The notes under the pieces: generated by a model
Told to the model about the DNA's origin: nothing
The model's database searches: none
The model's input: the letters and a program-made list of their open reading frames with translations, nothing else
Shown here: positions 10,936 through 25,021 of the stretch, piece after piece
Layout: the number at the start of each line of letters is the position of its first letter
Numbering within the stretch: position 1 is the first letter of the stretch
Source of the DNA: Sapria himalayana
Lineage: Eukaryota > Streptophyta > Magnoliopsida > Malpighiales > Rafflesiaceae
Reading direction: 5' to 3'
DNA: 64,000 nucleotides
Assembly (NCBI GenBank): GCA_029783825.1
Contig: JAREIK010008118.1
Coordinates: 1 to 64,000, forward strand
Translations under genes and position numbers: made by a program

Positions 10936-13276
10936 TCTAATTTTTTGTATGTGTGACAAAGAAATTGGCAAGTTTTTTGTATACGAAAGTATATTAGTAC
11001 ACATGTTTCATTGTAAACAAATAAAAATATACATGTAAAGCAAACATAGATTGCACTAAATAAGCAACTTCACATGCACAACACATCTACAACTTTGTAT
11101 ATATATACTGCATGCACATTTTTAAAAAAATAGAATGGTTTACCCTATTACTAATCAAATTATCTATCATATTACTTATGTGAATATTATATAATGATGG
11201 AATAATTACTTATTATAAATGTATACACGAAATATATCACCATGCATGGCCAATGTGTTTTGAGAATGCATCGTATCTTGATTTACTTTGAAATTCAAAT
11301 ATTAAACAAGATATCAAACTAACAATTCTTAATAATTTAATTCAAATATTCTTTCCAATTGGTACCCACCTTTTGCCAAAAATAATGATCTAAATGATAT
11401 TTTCCAAAAATAAATACAATTATTATAAAGATAATAATGTTTCTCGACTTATCTAAGCTCTCAACTCAACTATATTCCAATATTTCATAGTGAAAATAAA
11501 TAAATTTTTACACATACAAATTTGACATTGAGAATATAAAATTCTAATATATTTTTGTGATAGGTCTCACAATATATCATACAAACATCTTTAATACTAG
11601 GATTCAATATTCTCGATTTGACTAGAATTGAAAGACTAAGTAAAAATATTCTCTGATACCAGAACTGTCACATAATTACACACACTTCATTGAGGCCACT
11701 TTGGATGAAGTATTTTCAAACACAATCTCTGATACCATATAAAAATCTACTAAAAAATAATTCAAACAGAATGTTAGAAAGAAAAAAAATACAAATATAC
11801 TCCATTAACAAACTAAAAAAACCTAACTTATATATAAATCAAAAAATTAACAAGGATAACTCATATATTAGTTACTTTAACTTCTAAGTAAAAATAATTA
11901 TAACAAAAAAAATTGTTATAATAATTATTATATATTTAGATTAATATATTTAATCTCAAAATATTATTTTTTTTGATACATATTTTATTTTAAAATACAT
12001 TTCTACAAAATATAGTCTTTACTTCTTTGAGCATGTAACGAACCACAAAATTTGTTATACTAAATTATACTTAACCTCAAAATAATATAATTAAAAAGAA
12101 TAAATATTTGATTGAACTATTAAAATACTTTTTATAGGAACCAAGTGTCCCATGATAATTTTGAAATATATTATTCTAATCATACATTACTAGATAAATA
12201 ATATCTCTATCCATTTAGTTTATTTTGAGTATTTGAAAGTACCTATTTTGCAAAATAATATTTGTAGACATGAAGAACTAATATTTAATATCATTGAGTA
12301 TGCATTCAATAAATATTTGAGTACTAAAATAAAGAATAAATGTTACTATTTAATTACAAAAATAAATAATATTAGTGTTAAAGTTATATTCTTTAAGAAG
12401 ATGGGGTTTTAAGATTATATTTTAGTTGTTAATGTTGATGAATCATTGAAAACTAATCCATTGAAAATTAGATATAAAGGCTTCTACAGGTTCTCTAAAG
12501 AATTGTGTATCTCCATTCTTCGAACATTTCAAATTTATGCATCACATTATCAAAAATTTTAAATCTCTATGATTCTTATATTTTATTTCCAGTAATATTG
12601 TAATTGGTTAGTCTTGTACTGCTTAAATAAAAAAACTATTCATAAAAAAGTTTTGTTTACCCATCAATTCCTCTCTAGGATTATTCCTATTCAATCAAAT
12701 TTATGAGTTCAGACAGTAATGAAATTCAAGAAGCTAATATCTTTCATCTAGAGGAAATATGATGAGAAAGCATCTTATTCATACCATTGATAAGTCTCTT
12801 GTAGAGGACTAAATGATCATGAAGAGGATTTTGTAAATTAATCTTCAATTATTTTTTGAATGATATAACAAAGTTATACTAGATATCCTATCAAGATATT
12901 TTATCTTACTCTAAATTCCTATTCAATCAAATTTGGGATACCACAAATTTTTTTCAGCATACCCTTGCATTATGACTGACAACATATCATGTGAGAAGAA
13001 ATGCACGACCTTCACTCCATCTAGATACTATTATTCTTAAGAAGTTATCACAAGTTTTTATTTGTTAATTTTAATTAAAAAAAAAATTCTTCTAAAAAAA
13101 CTTGAAAATGAAAAACTCATAAAACAACCACCCAATTTTCATGAAGGTGCCAAAATGGATTTTATTGAGCTAAAGTTGTCTCTGAGAACTTAGTTTGATA
13201 ATTTTTTTGTTCAATATATAACTTATTTTTTGTTGCACAAATATATTTCAAAATATCTCTTTTATTGGAGCTCTCA
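10936..13276. other. AT-rich sequence without recognisable genes
   Basis: No coding region or RNA gene recognised. Two TCTCTGATACCA sequences (about 11651 and 11728) are reverse complements of TGGTATCAGAGA, close to the initiator-Met tRNA primer-binding site of copia-type retrotransposons. No flanking LTR is convincing, so this is only a hint of decayed retroelements. Confidence 0.35.
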
Positions 13277-13640
13277 TGTTAGAATTATTTTTTTATTTAT
13301 TCATTTTGATTATTTATTATAAATAAATGACCATGTGGTAAATAACCACATTAAAAATGTGATCAATGATAAAAATCATATCACAAAATTTCTCTTATAC
13401 ATTTATTTTGTAAGTTTATAAACAAACTTTATGGATATCATTATTAATATCATTATAAAATTAATTATAAATTTATACATGAAACCTATAAAAGATATCT
13501 CTCACTTCATATAAGATCATTCCAATAAGAAGTCTTCTCACTCTTGTTTTTTCATTCTTTATTCTTTAGCATATGTTTTATTCTTCTTTTTTCTTTAGAT
13601 ATATATATATATATATAATATAATTTTTTTTCTTTATAAA
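13277..13640 (+). mobile_element. Possible copia-type LTR remnant
   Basis: Begins TGTTAGAATT, a common copia LTR start. About 210 bp in is a TATAAAAG box (13487-13494), followed by a pyrimidine-rich CTTCTCACTCTTG stretch like an LTR transcribed region. It then decays into a TA microsatellite near 13600. I see no matching second LTR, no clear CA end and no internal domain. Could be a solo LTR or chance resemblance. Confidence 0.3.
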
Positions 13641-14716
13641 TATATCATGTTATTTCATAAAAATTATATTATTATTACTATATATGAATTATGTTTTTTT
13701 GATATAATTTCAAATAAAAAACCTTATAACTCTTAGGTACTTTCTTGAATGTTGAAATTATAATTATAGGTCATCAAAATATAATTTTATTTAGACAAAA
13801 AAATATTATAAATATTTTGGCAAAACTAAACTCTTAGATAGTACATTAAATTCACTATCAAATAATATTATCATACATATTATTTTATCAAAATAATAAG
13901 TTATTTTAATATTATACTAGATAGTTATGAACATTATTCTTTAAAAAATTTAATATTTAATGAAATCTCTAATGCTTCATATTTCTTTTAGAGATCATAT
14001 TGATACTCATGAGATTGATTATTCAAAGTATAGTTTGATATCAACTGCAAAAGAAAAAAAATTATTATAAATTTTTATATTTTTCTTATAAATAATTTCT
14101 CTTAAAAAAATAAGATAAAAAATTATTCCATGATGTTATGCAAAGATAAATTGTCATGTCATAAATACTCTAACTTAGGAGCTTCTTTGAATTGTATACT
14201 TGATTAGAGAGAGTAAATTTTCAATTTTTTTAAAAAGTTATTCTTTATTATGACAACGATGCAATCATACACAGAGTTTCCATTGGCAATTTCTATGAAA
14301 AAAATAAAACATATAGATATTAATTTTCTATTCATCAAAAAATACAAAATAAAATATGTTAAGTATTAATGTTCATAATTTTATTCAAGATTCGGCTCAA
14401 ACATTTTTACTGAGCACTATAATGATCACCATTTTTTTCGGAGCTGAGTATACATGATATATTATATATTCATATGCTAGCTTGATAAGATTCGATGAGA
14501 TAATGACATGATATTTCTATCATAACATGTGTCAATTATTAATAAGAGTATTTTTATCAATCATATATATTTTTTTAATGAACACGTGTCACCCAAAGTT
14601 GGTAATTTATTCATACCTGTCTTTTATGATAGAAAAATGGAGAAACTAATTCGCATTTTTAAATGATCAAGACAGACAACTAGAAAAACTGAGTTCATGT
14701 TTTTGGCAGAACTTAC
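13641..14716. other. AT-rich sequence without recognisable genes
   Basis: No coding or RNA gene seen. If the TBL pseudogene to the right once had its later exons, they would lie here on the minus strand, but I do not recognise them. Confidence 0.4.
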
Positions 14717-15457
14717 ATGTCAAAAAGCTTTTCTGGTACCCACTAATGCTCTGTGTTGAAAACCAAAACACTTGAATCGATCCACTGTTCATTAATGTCA
14801 TCCAACATATTTAGTCGGAGTGTTAACTTGACTCGCATAGGTGAATGTTGGGGAACATGGTGATGTTTTACCAAAAAAACTGAATGAAAAATTTCTATAA
14901 TGAAATTGAAGGCGTGAAACCTAAGACCCATAAATTTGATCTGTTTAGTTATGTTATTATTGTTCACTTGTTAAACACTCATTTTATCTTCCACCTCCGA
15001 CATGAGCAAACAAATCAAAGATTTTCATGTTCTACTCATTGAATCACCAACAAACACAATCCTTTTATTCCTCAATCTTTATAAAATATCATGCACATCT
15101 CGCCTTGGAAAATGACAATCCACAAGTTTCCATCTCCACCTCATATATTGCTATCCTTCCTTCCATTTCCCAGACAAAAGGGCATTTTGTATCATTGTAA
15201 AGATGATAGCTATTACCTACAATCCAATTTCCATTAAAGAAGTGACAATTCCCCAAAGAATCATTATATTTTGAAACCAAAATCTCGTACAGTGCATGTG
15301 GCAGGCTTTGTAGGACATAGATGTAGCTCCCACAAATAACAAGTGAAAATGAGACACATCCTATCACAACAAGTATGGAAAACCCTAGAGGGACCAAACT
15401 TGATCGATATTGCACTTTCAGAGTTGCAATGGCCAAAGATCTAGGGCTAAGAATCAC
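14717..15457 (-). pseudogene. TBL (trichome birefringence-like) exon 1, broken
   Basis: TBL/DUF231 proteins are Golgi type II membrane proteins that O-acetylate cell-wall polysaccharides. From the ATG at 15457 the frame has a hydrophobic anchor at residues about 22-45 (VPLGFSILVVIGCVSFSLVI), then a PMR5N-like block (GNCHFFNGNWI, YNDTKCPF). A frameshift near 15090 cuts this frame. In another frame the catalytic GDS motif reads IVFVGDSMSR (about 15025-15045). A third frame (14743-14967) gives ITKQIKFMGLRFHAF and SSVLVFNTEH. A Trp codon is now a stop (NTEH-stop-WVPEKLFDM), followed by an intact GTAAGT donor (14711-14716), matching the usual exon-1 end. Later exons are not found. Recognition is by family motifs; the subfamily is unknown. 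Confidence 0.75.
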
Positions 15458-16266
15458 TATTCTCCTCAGATTGAATGATTTACTCTTGCCAAAGGTATTC
15501 CCATTTCATTACAGATAGTGCTATTATTCTTTAGATACATGTACACTGAGAGGAAAATTAATCGAAGATTACTATCATAATGATATCTCAAGCACAGAAT
15601 TGGTTCGATTCAAAAAACACTTATATAACTTTTGAACAAATGACCATACCAACTTGATAGGACGGATTCAAACAAATTGATCCACTTTAAAGACAAAAAT
15701 AACAGAAAGAATCGCTCGCATTTAACACTTGGAGAAAGCTTGTAATGGTTTTCGTTAAGGGCCCGCCTCGTTAATGGGAAAAACCGAAAGAAACAAAGCA
15801 CGATCATTGATCAATGAGGAATTTTTAAGAAGTCACATGTACTCCCACATATCTATACATGAAGCACATCATGATGATATTGAAGTGAGTTGTGACAGAG
15901 GTGATGGGGAAATGAGAGCCAAGAGAATGGAGACCATGATCAGTCCAGCTATATGGAGGGATTCATGATTCACAGTTAAGAAAAGCAACTTCAAAGCTCC
16001 AAGCTCCAGCAACCACATCAACAATATTTCCTTTTTTTTCTAAATAATATGTAAAATATTGAAATTAAAAATATTTAATAAAAAAACTCAATACAATTGA
16101 ATTTTTTAAAGAAATAGCATCAAAAACTAAAATATATTGTTACTCGTAAATGAAATTACACCTTTAAAAATGTCATGTCAACATTAAAAAAAAATCAAGT
16201 GAGTGTATGATTATATCACTATCATATACAATATTCAGCACGTTTTGTTATTACACATCATAAATA
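15458..16266. other. Sequence upstream of the TBL pseudogene
   Basis: Less AT-rich than its surroundings, perhaps the former 5' region of the TBL gene. A 64-codon frame at 15774-15968 on the plus strand matches nothing I recognise and is probably chance. From about 16040 the sequence becomes AT-rich. Confidence 0.3.
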
Positions 16267-16535
16267 TTTCTAAAAAAAAATAAAAAAATAAAAAATAAAA
16301 AATAAAAAAATAAAAAATAAAAAATAAAAAAAAAAAAGATAGAAAAATAGAAAAAGAAAAAAACAAAAAATCAAAAATAAAAAAATAAAAAATAAAAAAA
16401 AAAATAAAAAAATAAAAAAAATAAAAAAAATACAATAAAAAATAAAAAAATAAAAAAATAAAAAAATAAAAAAAATAAAAAATAAAAAAATAAAAAAATA
16501 AAAAATAAAAAATAAAAATAAAAATAAAATATTTA
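16267..16535. repeat. (TAAAAAA)n A-rich microsatellite
   Basis: Almost pure A with regularly spaced T (TAAAAAA/TAAAAA units). A shorter related patch follows at 16655-16745 with AAAATTT units. The 66-residue Phe/Tyr-rich frame on the minus strand is a translation of this repeat. Confidence 0.9.
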
Positions 16536-17069
16536 TTTATAATTGATTAGGAGAAGTCATTCATGTTATTCAAGGTATATATTTGGTTATATATTCATGT
16601 TATTCGTATTTTTTAGGTTATAAAAAAATAATTTATTTATATATTTGTATTTATAAATAAAAAATAAAAATAAAAAATAAAAATTTAAAAATTTAAAAAT
16701 TTAAAAATTTAAAAATTTAAAATTTAAAATTAAAAAAATAAAAACATTATTCAAGCAATATATTGTATACCTTTAATAAGTTTTTATTGACATAAAAAAA
16801 TTATTTGTCTTTATTAATATAAATTCCGATTCGTATATATTATATATATATGTTAAATTATTTATTTATTATATCCAATTTTTATAATTATATGAGGATA
16901 AGGTGACTTTCAAGTATCGCTCATCCATAGAATATGGCTAACTTTAATATACAAATTACATATAATATTAAAATGAAAAATACATTAAATAAAATTTAAA
17001 TTAGTATAAATTAGCGATGGATATTACGCGGCACAATAGCTAAGAAAAATACCGAGCTAAAAGCATATA

Positions 17070-18290
17070 TTTTGTGTATACCTATATGTATAACTACAAA
17101 AACATTATTATAATTATATCTTTATCTACATACATATTTATAACTATATGTGTATAACTATATATAAATATTTGTATAACTATGTAACACTCTATATAAT
17201 TTAACATAACTATATTTGTAACTATATATACATATATGTATTCATATATTAAATCTATATATTTGTTTATAACTTTGTATACATTTATGTATAACTACAT
17301 AAAACTACTTGTATGAATATATCTATATATAACTATAGTTTAATTATATATAACTCTATTTTAATTATATATATAGGTATAAGAACATATAACTATAACT
17401 AATTCTTGTTGACTAAATGTATAACGAAAAAAACATTATACATAACTATATATAAAATATAATTAACAACATTTATTTAATATACATTTTTAAATATTAG
17501 TATATAAAAGTATTTTACTAATATATACCGATAGATAACTATATGTACACATATATAAAATTAAAATGAAAAAATATATATACCTACAGGTGTAAATATA
17601 AGTATAACTATATGTGTAACTCTACGTATACCACATATAATTTTATTTATAATTACATGTATAACAACATACAACATTATGCTTAACTACATGTGTATAA
17701 CCTATATAAATATTTATATAACTATAATCTGTAACATTATATATAATTAAATATAACTGTATCTGTAACTATGTATACATATATGTAAATCCTATATATT
17801 TGTTTATACATTGTATACATTTATATATAACTACATATAACTACTTTATGAATATCTATATATAACTATATATTTAACTATATATAACTCTATTTTTAAC
17901 TATATATACTATAGGTATAAGAACATAAACTATAAATAGTTGTATTTGCCTAAATGTATAACTAAAAAAATAGTATACATAACTATATATAAATATATAA
18001 TTAAAATATATATTTAATATACATTTTAAATATTAGTATATAATTATGTATTTTACTTTATTTATAATATAGATAACTATATGTATACATATATAAAAAT
18101 TATATGAAAAAATATATAATGCCTACATGTATAAATATAAGTATAACTATATTGTAACTATATGTTAACCATATATAACTATATTATAATTACTATATAA
18201 CACAACATTATGTTTAACTATATATGTATAACTATATATATATATATATTTGTATAACTATATAATACTCTATATAATAAATATAACTAA
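17070..18290 (+). repeat. AT satellite, second locus
   Basis: Same satellite as 421-2620: TAACTATATGTGTATAACTATATATAAATATTTGTATAAC units and the marker TATATTTGTTTATAACTTTGTATACATTTATG near 17255, recurring near 17795 (about 540 bp apart). Also has the GGTATAAGAACATA block (about 17375 and 17925) that is the ARF1 insertion target in the inverted copy near 30866. Confidence 0.8.
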
Positions 18291-18304
18291 ATGATTATGA
18301 TTTT

Positions 18305-18412
18305 TTATCCTAACAATTTTTTTGTATCTTATGGAGATTGAACTTACAACCTCCAAGGAGGCTCACATCTCTCTCAAGAATTAGTGTATCTAGCCTTTGG
18401 TTTTTGATGTGT
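18305..18412 (-). mobile_element. SINE-like sequence (tentative)
   Basis: On the minus strand, GGCTAGATACACTAATTC is followed about 35 bp later by TGTAAGTTCAATCTCC. This resembles the A-box/B-box spacing of tRNA-derived plant SINEs (B-box consensus GGTTCAAATCC). No tail or target-site duplication is clear, and a CA-rich stretch follows at 18418-18440. Confidence 0.3.
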
Positions 18413-19998
18413 GAATACACCAACACACACACCACACACATTTATTTGAGTGTTTATAATATATATATAGATATATATATATCTATATATATAGTTTTTG
18501 ATATATAAAAATAATATTTATATATTGTTTTTTGTGTGTAGATAAATATATTTTATTGAAAACATGTGGAATAATGTTAAAAAATATTGATTAATATCCA
18601 ATATCTATTAAATACATTAAAAAAATTGAGACATTAATATTAACAAACATAACAAACATCATTGAACTTAATTGAATTTTAATTTAAACTATTTATTCAT
18701 ATTAAAAAATTTGTCACATTTAAAAAAAATTGTAATAAATAAAATTAAATATAAATCATCAATATATATGGAATATATTTGTATATCTTTAGAATGCATC
18801 AAAACAGTTTGTTTTTGTTATTCTAATTGAATTTTGAGTATTATCAAATATTATTACTAATAAATGAGAGTTGTTAAAATATTATCATATGTTTATTAAA
18901 TAATTATTGTGATGCATTAGAATACAACAACAATATTATTTATCAATTTTTATAGTCTCCAATTAAAATTAAAAAAAGCCTGAACATTTTTTTTTCGAAC
19001 CATCCACAAGATCATTGTAACTACTAAGGGGTGTGTTTTGATTTGCTATTTGTTATTTTGAAATTCTTCTTCTACCTTAACTATTATAGTATATTTTATT
19101 TTCCATTGAAATTATATTGTAGATATTTGTGTCTGAATGTTATCTTGTAAAGTGAAGTTTTTACCACAAGTATATATATGATCGATGATCCTACCCATGC
19201 ACTTGATTTTAATCTTTATGTTCGTAGTAAATCATCACAAGTACTAAAATCATTAATCACCTATATATAAGTCATGGTTATATCTATAATTTTTGCTAAA
19301 TTAATAAATTTTCATCCTTCGTATTGATTAGGTATTAATTGAGGTGTATGTAAGTTTAATTACCAAACTATTCTTTGATTGTAGTTTTCCACAAATAATG
19401 TTAATGTTAATGTCTATACTTTTATGTATATCTAATCAGTTTAAATTTGTAAGACTAGGAATCTATAATTGTAGTTTTCTTCACATCTATGTTTTCTAGT
19501 TGAATACTTAGTATGTTATGTTTTCAATTTCAAATATGTTTTTGTTCATGTCTGGATTCTTCATTAATTCATTTACCAAGAGTTCTTGGAATTGGATCTC
19601 AATTCCATTACTTTATTCATTCTTTTTTATTTTAATATTCAAAGATTGAATAGAATCACAATAATAATTGTGTTATTCGTTCTACATTGAGACGTGAGAA
19701 GCTTACTCCTTCAAAATTTCAATTTAATTATTTTTTGTTTTCAATTCTTGACTATTCATGTATTTTCCTGCATTCATCGGGTAATAGTGTGATATCTATT
19801 TATCTTAAACATGCTAAAAAAATGCTTTATTTATTAATGCAGATTTTGCAAATGCATTGCCTCTATATTCATAATATTTAATCTTTAAATAATCATATGT
19901 AAGTAATTGTATTTAATTATTAGTATATTTTTGAATAATTATATGTTTCATTCAAAAAGATGATTGAACATTATTCTTTGTAAATAAAATAGGGCAAA
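18413..19998. other. AT-rich sequence without recognisable genes
   Basis: Contains a CA/TA microsatellite (18418-18500). The stretch at about 19270-19330 (TTTTGCTAAATTAATAA, then TCATCCTTCGTAT) is repeated at about 43275-43325, so it belongs to a repeat family shared with the TOP2-containing segment. No gene seen. Confidence 0.45.
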
Positions 19999-20213
19999 AT
20001 GAGTTCAAATTGTCAGTAGATGTACAAAAGGTTTATGAATGGAATTTTGAATCAAGAATTTTTGAGTCGGCTTGAAACTTTCATCAACTTTGCATGTAGT
20101 CAATTGAGATGGATGGATGTAGAAAAAATTAAGTGTCCCATACAATAACTAGAAGTGTCAGAATATCCCTTTTTGTGATGTAAACACTATAAGATACCAT
20201 TTGGCTAAATTTT
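19999..20213 (+). pseudogene. CACTA transposase N-terminal fragment
   Basis: Reads MSSNCQ-stop-MYKRFMNG, then FINFACSQLRWMDVEKIKCP, and after a frameshift KCQNIPFCDVNTIRYHLAKF. This matches the transposase-associated N-terminal domain of element C (MASNRSWMYSR, FIEFACSKPEWMDGNKIKCP, KCRNHSYHQIDTVKYHL) residue by residue. No Transposase_21, DUF4218 or DUF4216 sequence follows, so only the first domain remains. It may be inside the non-autonomous element ending at 22113. Confidence 0.8.
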
Positions 20214-21709
20214 AAATAATATTCACATTTTCAAATTAATGTTTTGTTCCTTCTTTGTGAAGTAAAATGAGATAATACTTTACCTACAATTCTATATCTA
20301 TATCTATACCTACTTTTCTATTTCTATAAGACATCCATACATTTTGTCGTGTATATGTATATATACTATAGTATATGTATATTAAATACTGTAGCATATA
20401 TGTACATATATACTCAGTATATGTCCATATACATTGTAGTATTTAATGTAGATATATACTATATAAAATATCTTATTGATGAGCACAATGTTTGTGATAT
20501 TGCTTATGTTTTACTGGGTGTCATCTTTTCTACTTTATAAATTGATATGTCATTCTATTGAACCTACAGGAGCATTATATGTACAAGATAAAGAAATATG
20601 AGAAGATAGGAAAATAGTGTGTGTGCTTGTGTGTGTGCACGTGCATGTTTGGACACATATAGTTATACTATATTATACTATATGCAAGTATATTGCATAT
20701 ATACATGCCTATGAATTTTTAAGTAAATTCAGAGAAATATAAGATGCATACGTGCATGAAAACACTATTAATTAATTTTGTTATTGTTGAATGTTGTCGA
20801 CCATCTCTATTAATCACAAGACTTTTCTTAACACTTGACTTGGAAGACGGTCATTATAAAATTCAAGTGGGGAATGAAATACAAGGGTTGAGCAAAATTG
20901 TGTTCTTTTCCTATGCATTGTATTTTTTTTCTATTTTTTTTTGGTTTCTTTAAGGTTTCATTGCTTTGGTAGATTTCTATATGACCTACACGTGTGCAAA
21001 AAATCAATACCACGCAGCTTGTTGTTATATTAACTACCATTTCCTATTTGTTTATACTTTCACTTCTATAATTAATAATGAACTGATGCGTGTAGCTTAG
21101 TAAAAATAGAGGAATATGTTGATGGGTAGTTCACTGAAATCATAGAAATTTGATTCGGTAATTTAAAAATAAGCTCATAATTATCTCGTTGTGTGAAATT
21201 TCAAGATGGTAATTGATGTTGCATGAGCTAGTCTATCTATTTATCAATAGCATTGTGTTGTGTACTTTATTGGTTTGTAAATATAGTATGTTATGCTCCA
21301 TGTGTAGGTATAACAATTTTATTTAACTACATGGAGTACTCGAGGACAAAGAAACTAGAAGATGCTGACCATGCCTAAGAGACCTATATGTATATTTTTT
21401 AAGCCCTAGATTATTTCTTCTATTATCTTTGATGAATATGAAGCTGCATGAAAGTACAATGGGGTGTGTGCGCGTTTGTTTACACACACTCACACACATG
21501 CACATACATGCACAAGTATACATATGTACATTCACAGATGCAAGGTTAAATAAAATGCTATTGAAAGAGCAGCTAGATACAAAAAGGGCATTGCAGATAA
21601 AGGAAGGAGTTGGAGGTGGAGAGAAAATGTTGACAGAAACTAAAGGGAGCAATGAAGATGGCCATGAAGGGACTTGCTTGGGTGCTTGAAGAGCATGCAG
21701 ATTTTGAGG
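20214..21709. other. Non-coding sequence inside a CACTA-type element
   Basis: TATATCTA- and CA-rich patches (20285-20450, 21470-21535) with no recognisable protein. Frames of 60-109 codons here match nothing I know. Position suggests it is the interior of the TAGCTAGGG-family element ending at 22113. Confidence 0.4.
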
Positions 21710-22113
21710 AGCTGGGGGAGAGAAATCAACGTCAATTTAGGGAGAATTATACTTTGTGCACTATAATTAGATATCATTGATGAAATATAAATGTAATTAA
21801 GTTTTGTTATGTTTCTATTTAGGTATGTAACATATTGTATTAAGATATGTTATTAAATGATTTCTTTTTTTTAATTAAAAATAATTGTTTATAGATTTTG
21901 TTGTATTAAATTTATATAAAAATTTAAAAATATGTATTAAATTTTATGTAAATAATTAAAAAATGTTAAAATAATTCTAGAATTAAAATAGCTAGGAATT
22001 TTTACCTCGCTATTTTTAGCTAGGAAATTTTCCCTCACTAATTTAACTAGGGATTTTTCCCAAACTAGTTTTGGTAGGGAATATTCCCTAGCTATTTGGT
22101 ATTACTTGTAGTG
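21710..22113 (+). mobile_element. TAGCTAGGG-family CACTA 3' end, copy 1
   Basis: From about 21716 (GGGAGAGAAATCAACG) the sequence aligns with 34970-35506 and, further in, 43540-43990. Subterminal motifs TAGCTAGGAAATTTTCCC are repeated, and the end is ACTTGTAGTG, a CACTA terminus read outward (CACTACAAG). The next base (22114) starts a CTATCTATC array. The left limit of the element is not identified; it may reach back past 20 kb. Confidence 0.75.
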
Positions 22114-25021
22114 CTATCTATCTATCTATCCAATTTTCTATCTATCTTTCTATATATCTATCTATCTATTTGTCTATATGTCTATATGTCTATGTGTATA
22201 TCTATCTATTTGTTTTTTTCCTATCTCTCTATTTGTCAATTTATTAATTTGTCTATCTGGCCATGTCTTTCAATCAATCAATCAATTTATCTATCTATTT
22301 ATCTATCAATCAATCTATCTATCTCTTCAACTATCTTTCTAAATAACTATCTATCTATCAATCAATCTTTCTTTCTATTTTTTTATCTATCTATCCTTAT
22401 ATTTGTCTAGTTGTCTCTCTATTTATCTATCTATCTTTCTATAAGTTTATCTAACTATCTAACTTTTTATTTATCAATCTATATGTTGATCTATCCATCT
22501 TTCTATCTATCTACCTCTTTAAATGTCTAATTGTTTTTTTTCTATCAGTCTATCATTTAATCTATCTAGATTTCTATTTATATATCTATCTTTCTATATA
22601 TCCATCGATCTAACTATTTGCAAAATCTATATATTTTTTTTGTCTATCTTTCAATCTATATATCTATCTATTTGTCTATCTTTCTATATATCTTCCTATC
22701 TATCTATTTGAACTAGTATATATTTATATCTAAGTATCTGTAGATCTTTTGATTTTTCTATCAATTTATCCATGTTTCTATCTATCTATATGTATGTCTA
22801 TCTTTCTATCTGTCTATTTATCTATCTATCTATTTATTAGCATATATACCGATCTGTATATCTCTCAATTTGTTTATCTAACCATAAGTCTATCTTTCTA
22901 TTTATCTATCTATCTATCTCTCTATTTGTTTATCTATTTATCTATCTATCATCATTTTATCTATCTATCTATATATCTATATGTCTTTCTATCTATCTAT
23001 TTGTCTATATATATATATTTGTCTATCTATTTGTATATCTATCTATCTATATTTCTATCTCTATGGTTAAATTGTTATCTATTTATCTAATTATCTATCT
23101 CTCTACCTATCTAAATGATGTCTCTATCTATCTATCTATCTGTCTATTTGGCTGTCTATCTGTCTAGCTAACTATCAAACAAACAAACAATCAATCTATC
23201 TATCGATCTATTTATCTATCATTTATCTATATGTCTATTAGTTAACTGTGTATATATCTATCTGTCTATCTATCTCTATATCAATATATCTGTCTATATA
23301 TCTATCTGTCTATCTATCTATTTGAATGTCTATTTATTTTTCAATCTATCTATCTATCTTAATGATTATATGTCTATCCATCTTAATGATTATATGTCTA
23401 TCTATCTTTATTTGTAACTATCTAACTATCAATCTTTCTATATGTCTAATTGTTTATCTTGCAATCTATCTATCTATCTATCTAATTGTCTATCTTTTAA
23501 TTTATTAGAAGATAAATAAATCTATGTATCTATGTATCTATCTATATATCTATGTAACTATCAATCTATCTTCTTGTCTCTCAGACTATTTGTCTATATG
23601 ACTATCATTATATTTGTCAATTATCTATCTTTCTATTAGTCTATCTATTTGTCTTTCTATCTATCAATCTATCTGTCTTTCTATCTAATTATCTCTATCC
23701 ATGCATCTATTTGTCTATATATCTATTTATATATCTATATATTTATTTGTCTAACTATCTAACTATCTATCTATTTATATGCATTTCTAACTATCTGTAT
23801 ATCTTTCTATCTATATCTTTAACTATCTAATTGTCTTTCTATCTATTAGGCTATCTATCTATCTATCTATGTATCTATCTATCTATATTTATACCTATCT
23901 ATCTATCTATTTGTCTATCTCGCTATCTATCTATTTATTTATCTATCTATCTAATATCTATCTATTTGTCTATATGTTTATCTATCTATCAACATATCTA
24001 TTTATCAAACATTATGTTATCTCTCTACCCGACTATCTATCTATCTATCTATCTATCTATTTGTCTAGATGTCTATCTATATATCTGACTGCCTACCAAT
24101 TTTTATATCTATTGATTTGTCTATCTATCTATATGTCTATCTGTCTATCTGTCTATATATATATATATATCTATCTATCTTCTTTCTTTCTTTCTATCTG
24201 TCTATCTACCTATATTCCTATCTGCTAATCTATCATTTTGTCTACCAATCTATCTGACTATTTGTCTATCTATCTATCTATCTCTATCTGACTATTTATC
24301 TATCTGTCAATCTATTTATTTTTCTATCTCTCTACTTGTCTATCTATCTCTCAATTTATATAACTATCTGTATATCTGTCTATCTATATATTTGTCTACC
24401 TATCTATATATCTATCTATATTGTCTATTTGTATATCTAGCTACCTATATATTTTTCTATTTGTCTATCTATATGTCTATCTATCTGTATATCTATATTT
24501 CTATCTTTTAATCTATCTATTTGTTTATCTATATATCTATATATCATTTTATATGCATGTATGTCTCTCTACCAATATGTCTATTTGTCTATCTATCTAT
24601 TTGTCTCTCTATCTCATTATATCTATCTATCAATGTGCCTATGTAACAATATGGTATGTGTATGTGTATCTATGTGTCTATTGTCTTTATCTTTCTATGT
24701 ATCTATCTGCCTATCTATATATCTATCTATCTGTCTTTATCTTTCTATCTAACTAACTATCTATCTATATGTCAATTTGTCTATCTGTCTATCTATCTAT
24801 GTTTATATTTATCTTTTTGTCTACTTATCTATATGTATATCTATTTATTTGTATATCAGTCTATCTCTCTATTTGTCTATTTGTCTATCTATCTATATTT
24901 GTAACTTTTTATCTATCTATCTATCTACTTATATATCATTTATCCATCTATGTGTCAATTTGTCTATCTATCTATCTATGTCTATTTGTTTTTTTTTCTC
25001 TCTATTTATTTATTAGACTAT
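22114..25021 (+). repeat. TATC tetranucleotide array, 2.9 kb
   Basis: Diverged CTAT/TATC repeat with TGTC, TTTC, TATA and CAAT variants. It starts immediately after a CACTA terminus (22113) and ends immediately before another (25022). Frames such as YLSIYLSI are translations of the repeat, which has the same reading in all three frames, and are not genes. Confidence 0.97.

Noticed and set aside
11640..11745. Copia primer-binding sites as evidence for two retrotransposons
   Set aside because: TGGTATCAGAG-like sequences are present on the minus strand, but there is no LTR ending in CA beside them and no internal gag or pol sequence.
15774..15968. 64-codon frame in the less AT-rich region as a small gene
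   Set aside because: No recognisable domain, no conserved neighbour and a length expected by chance.
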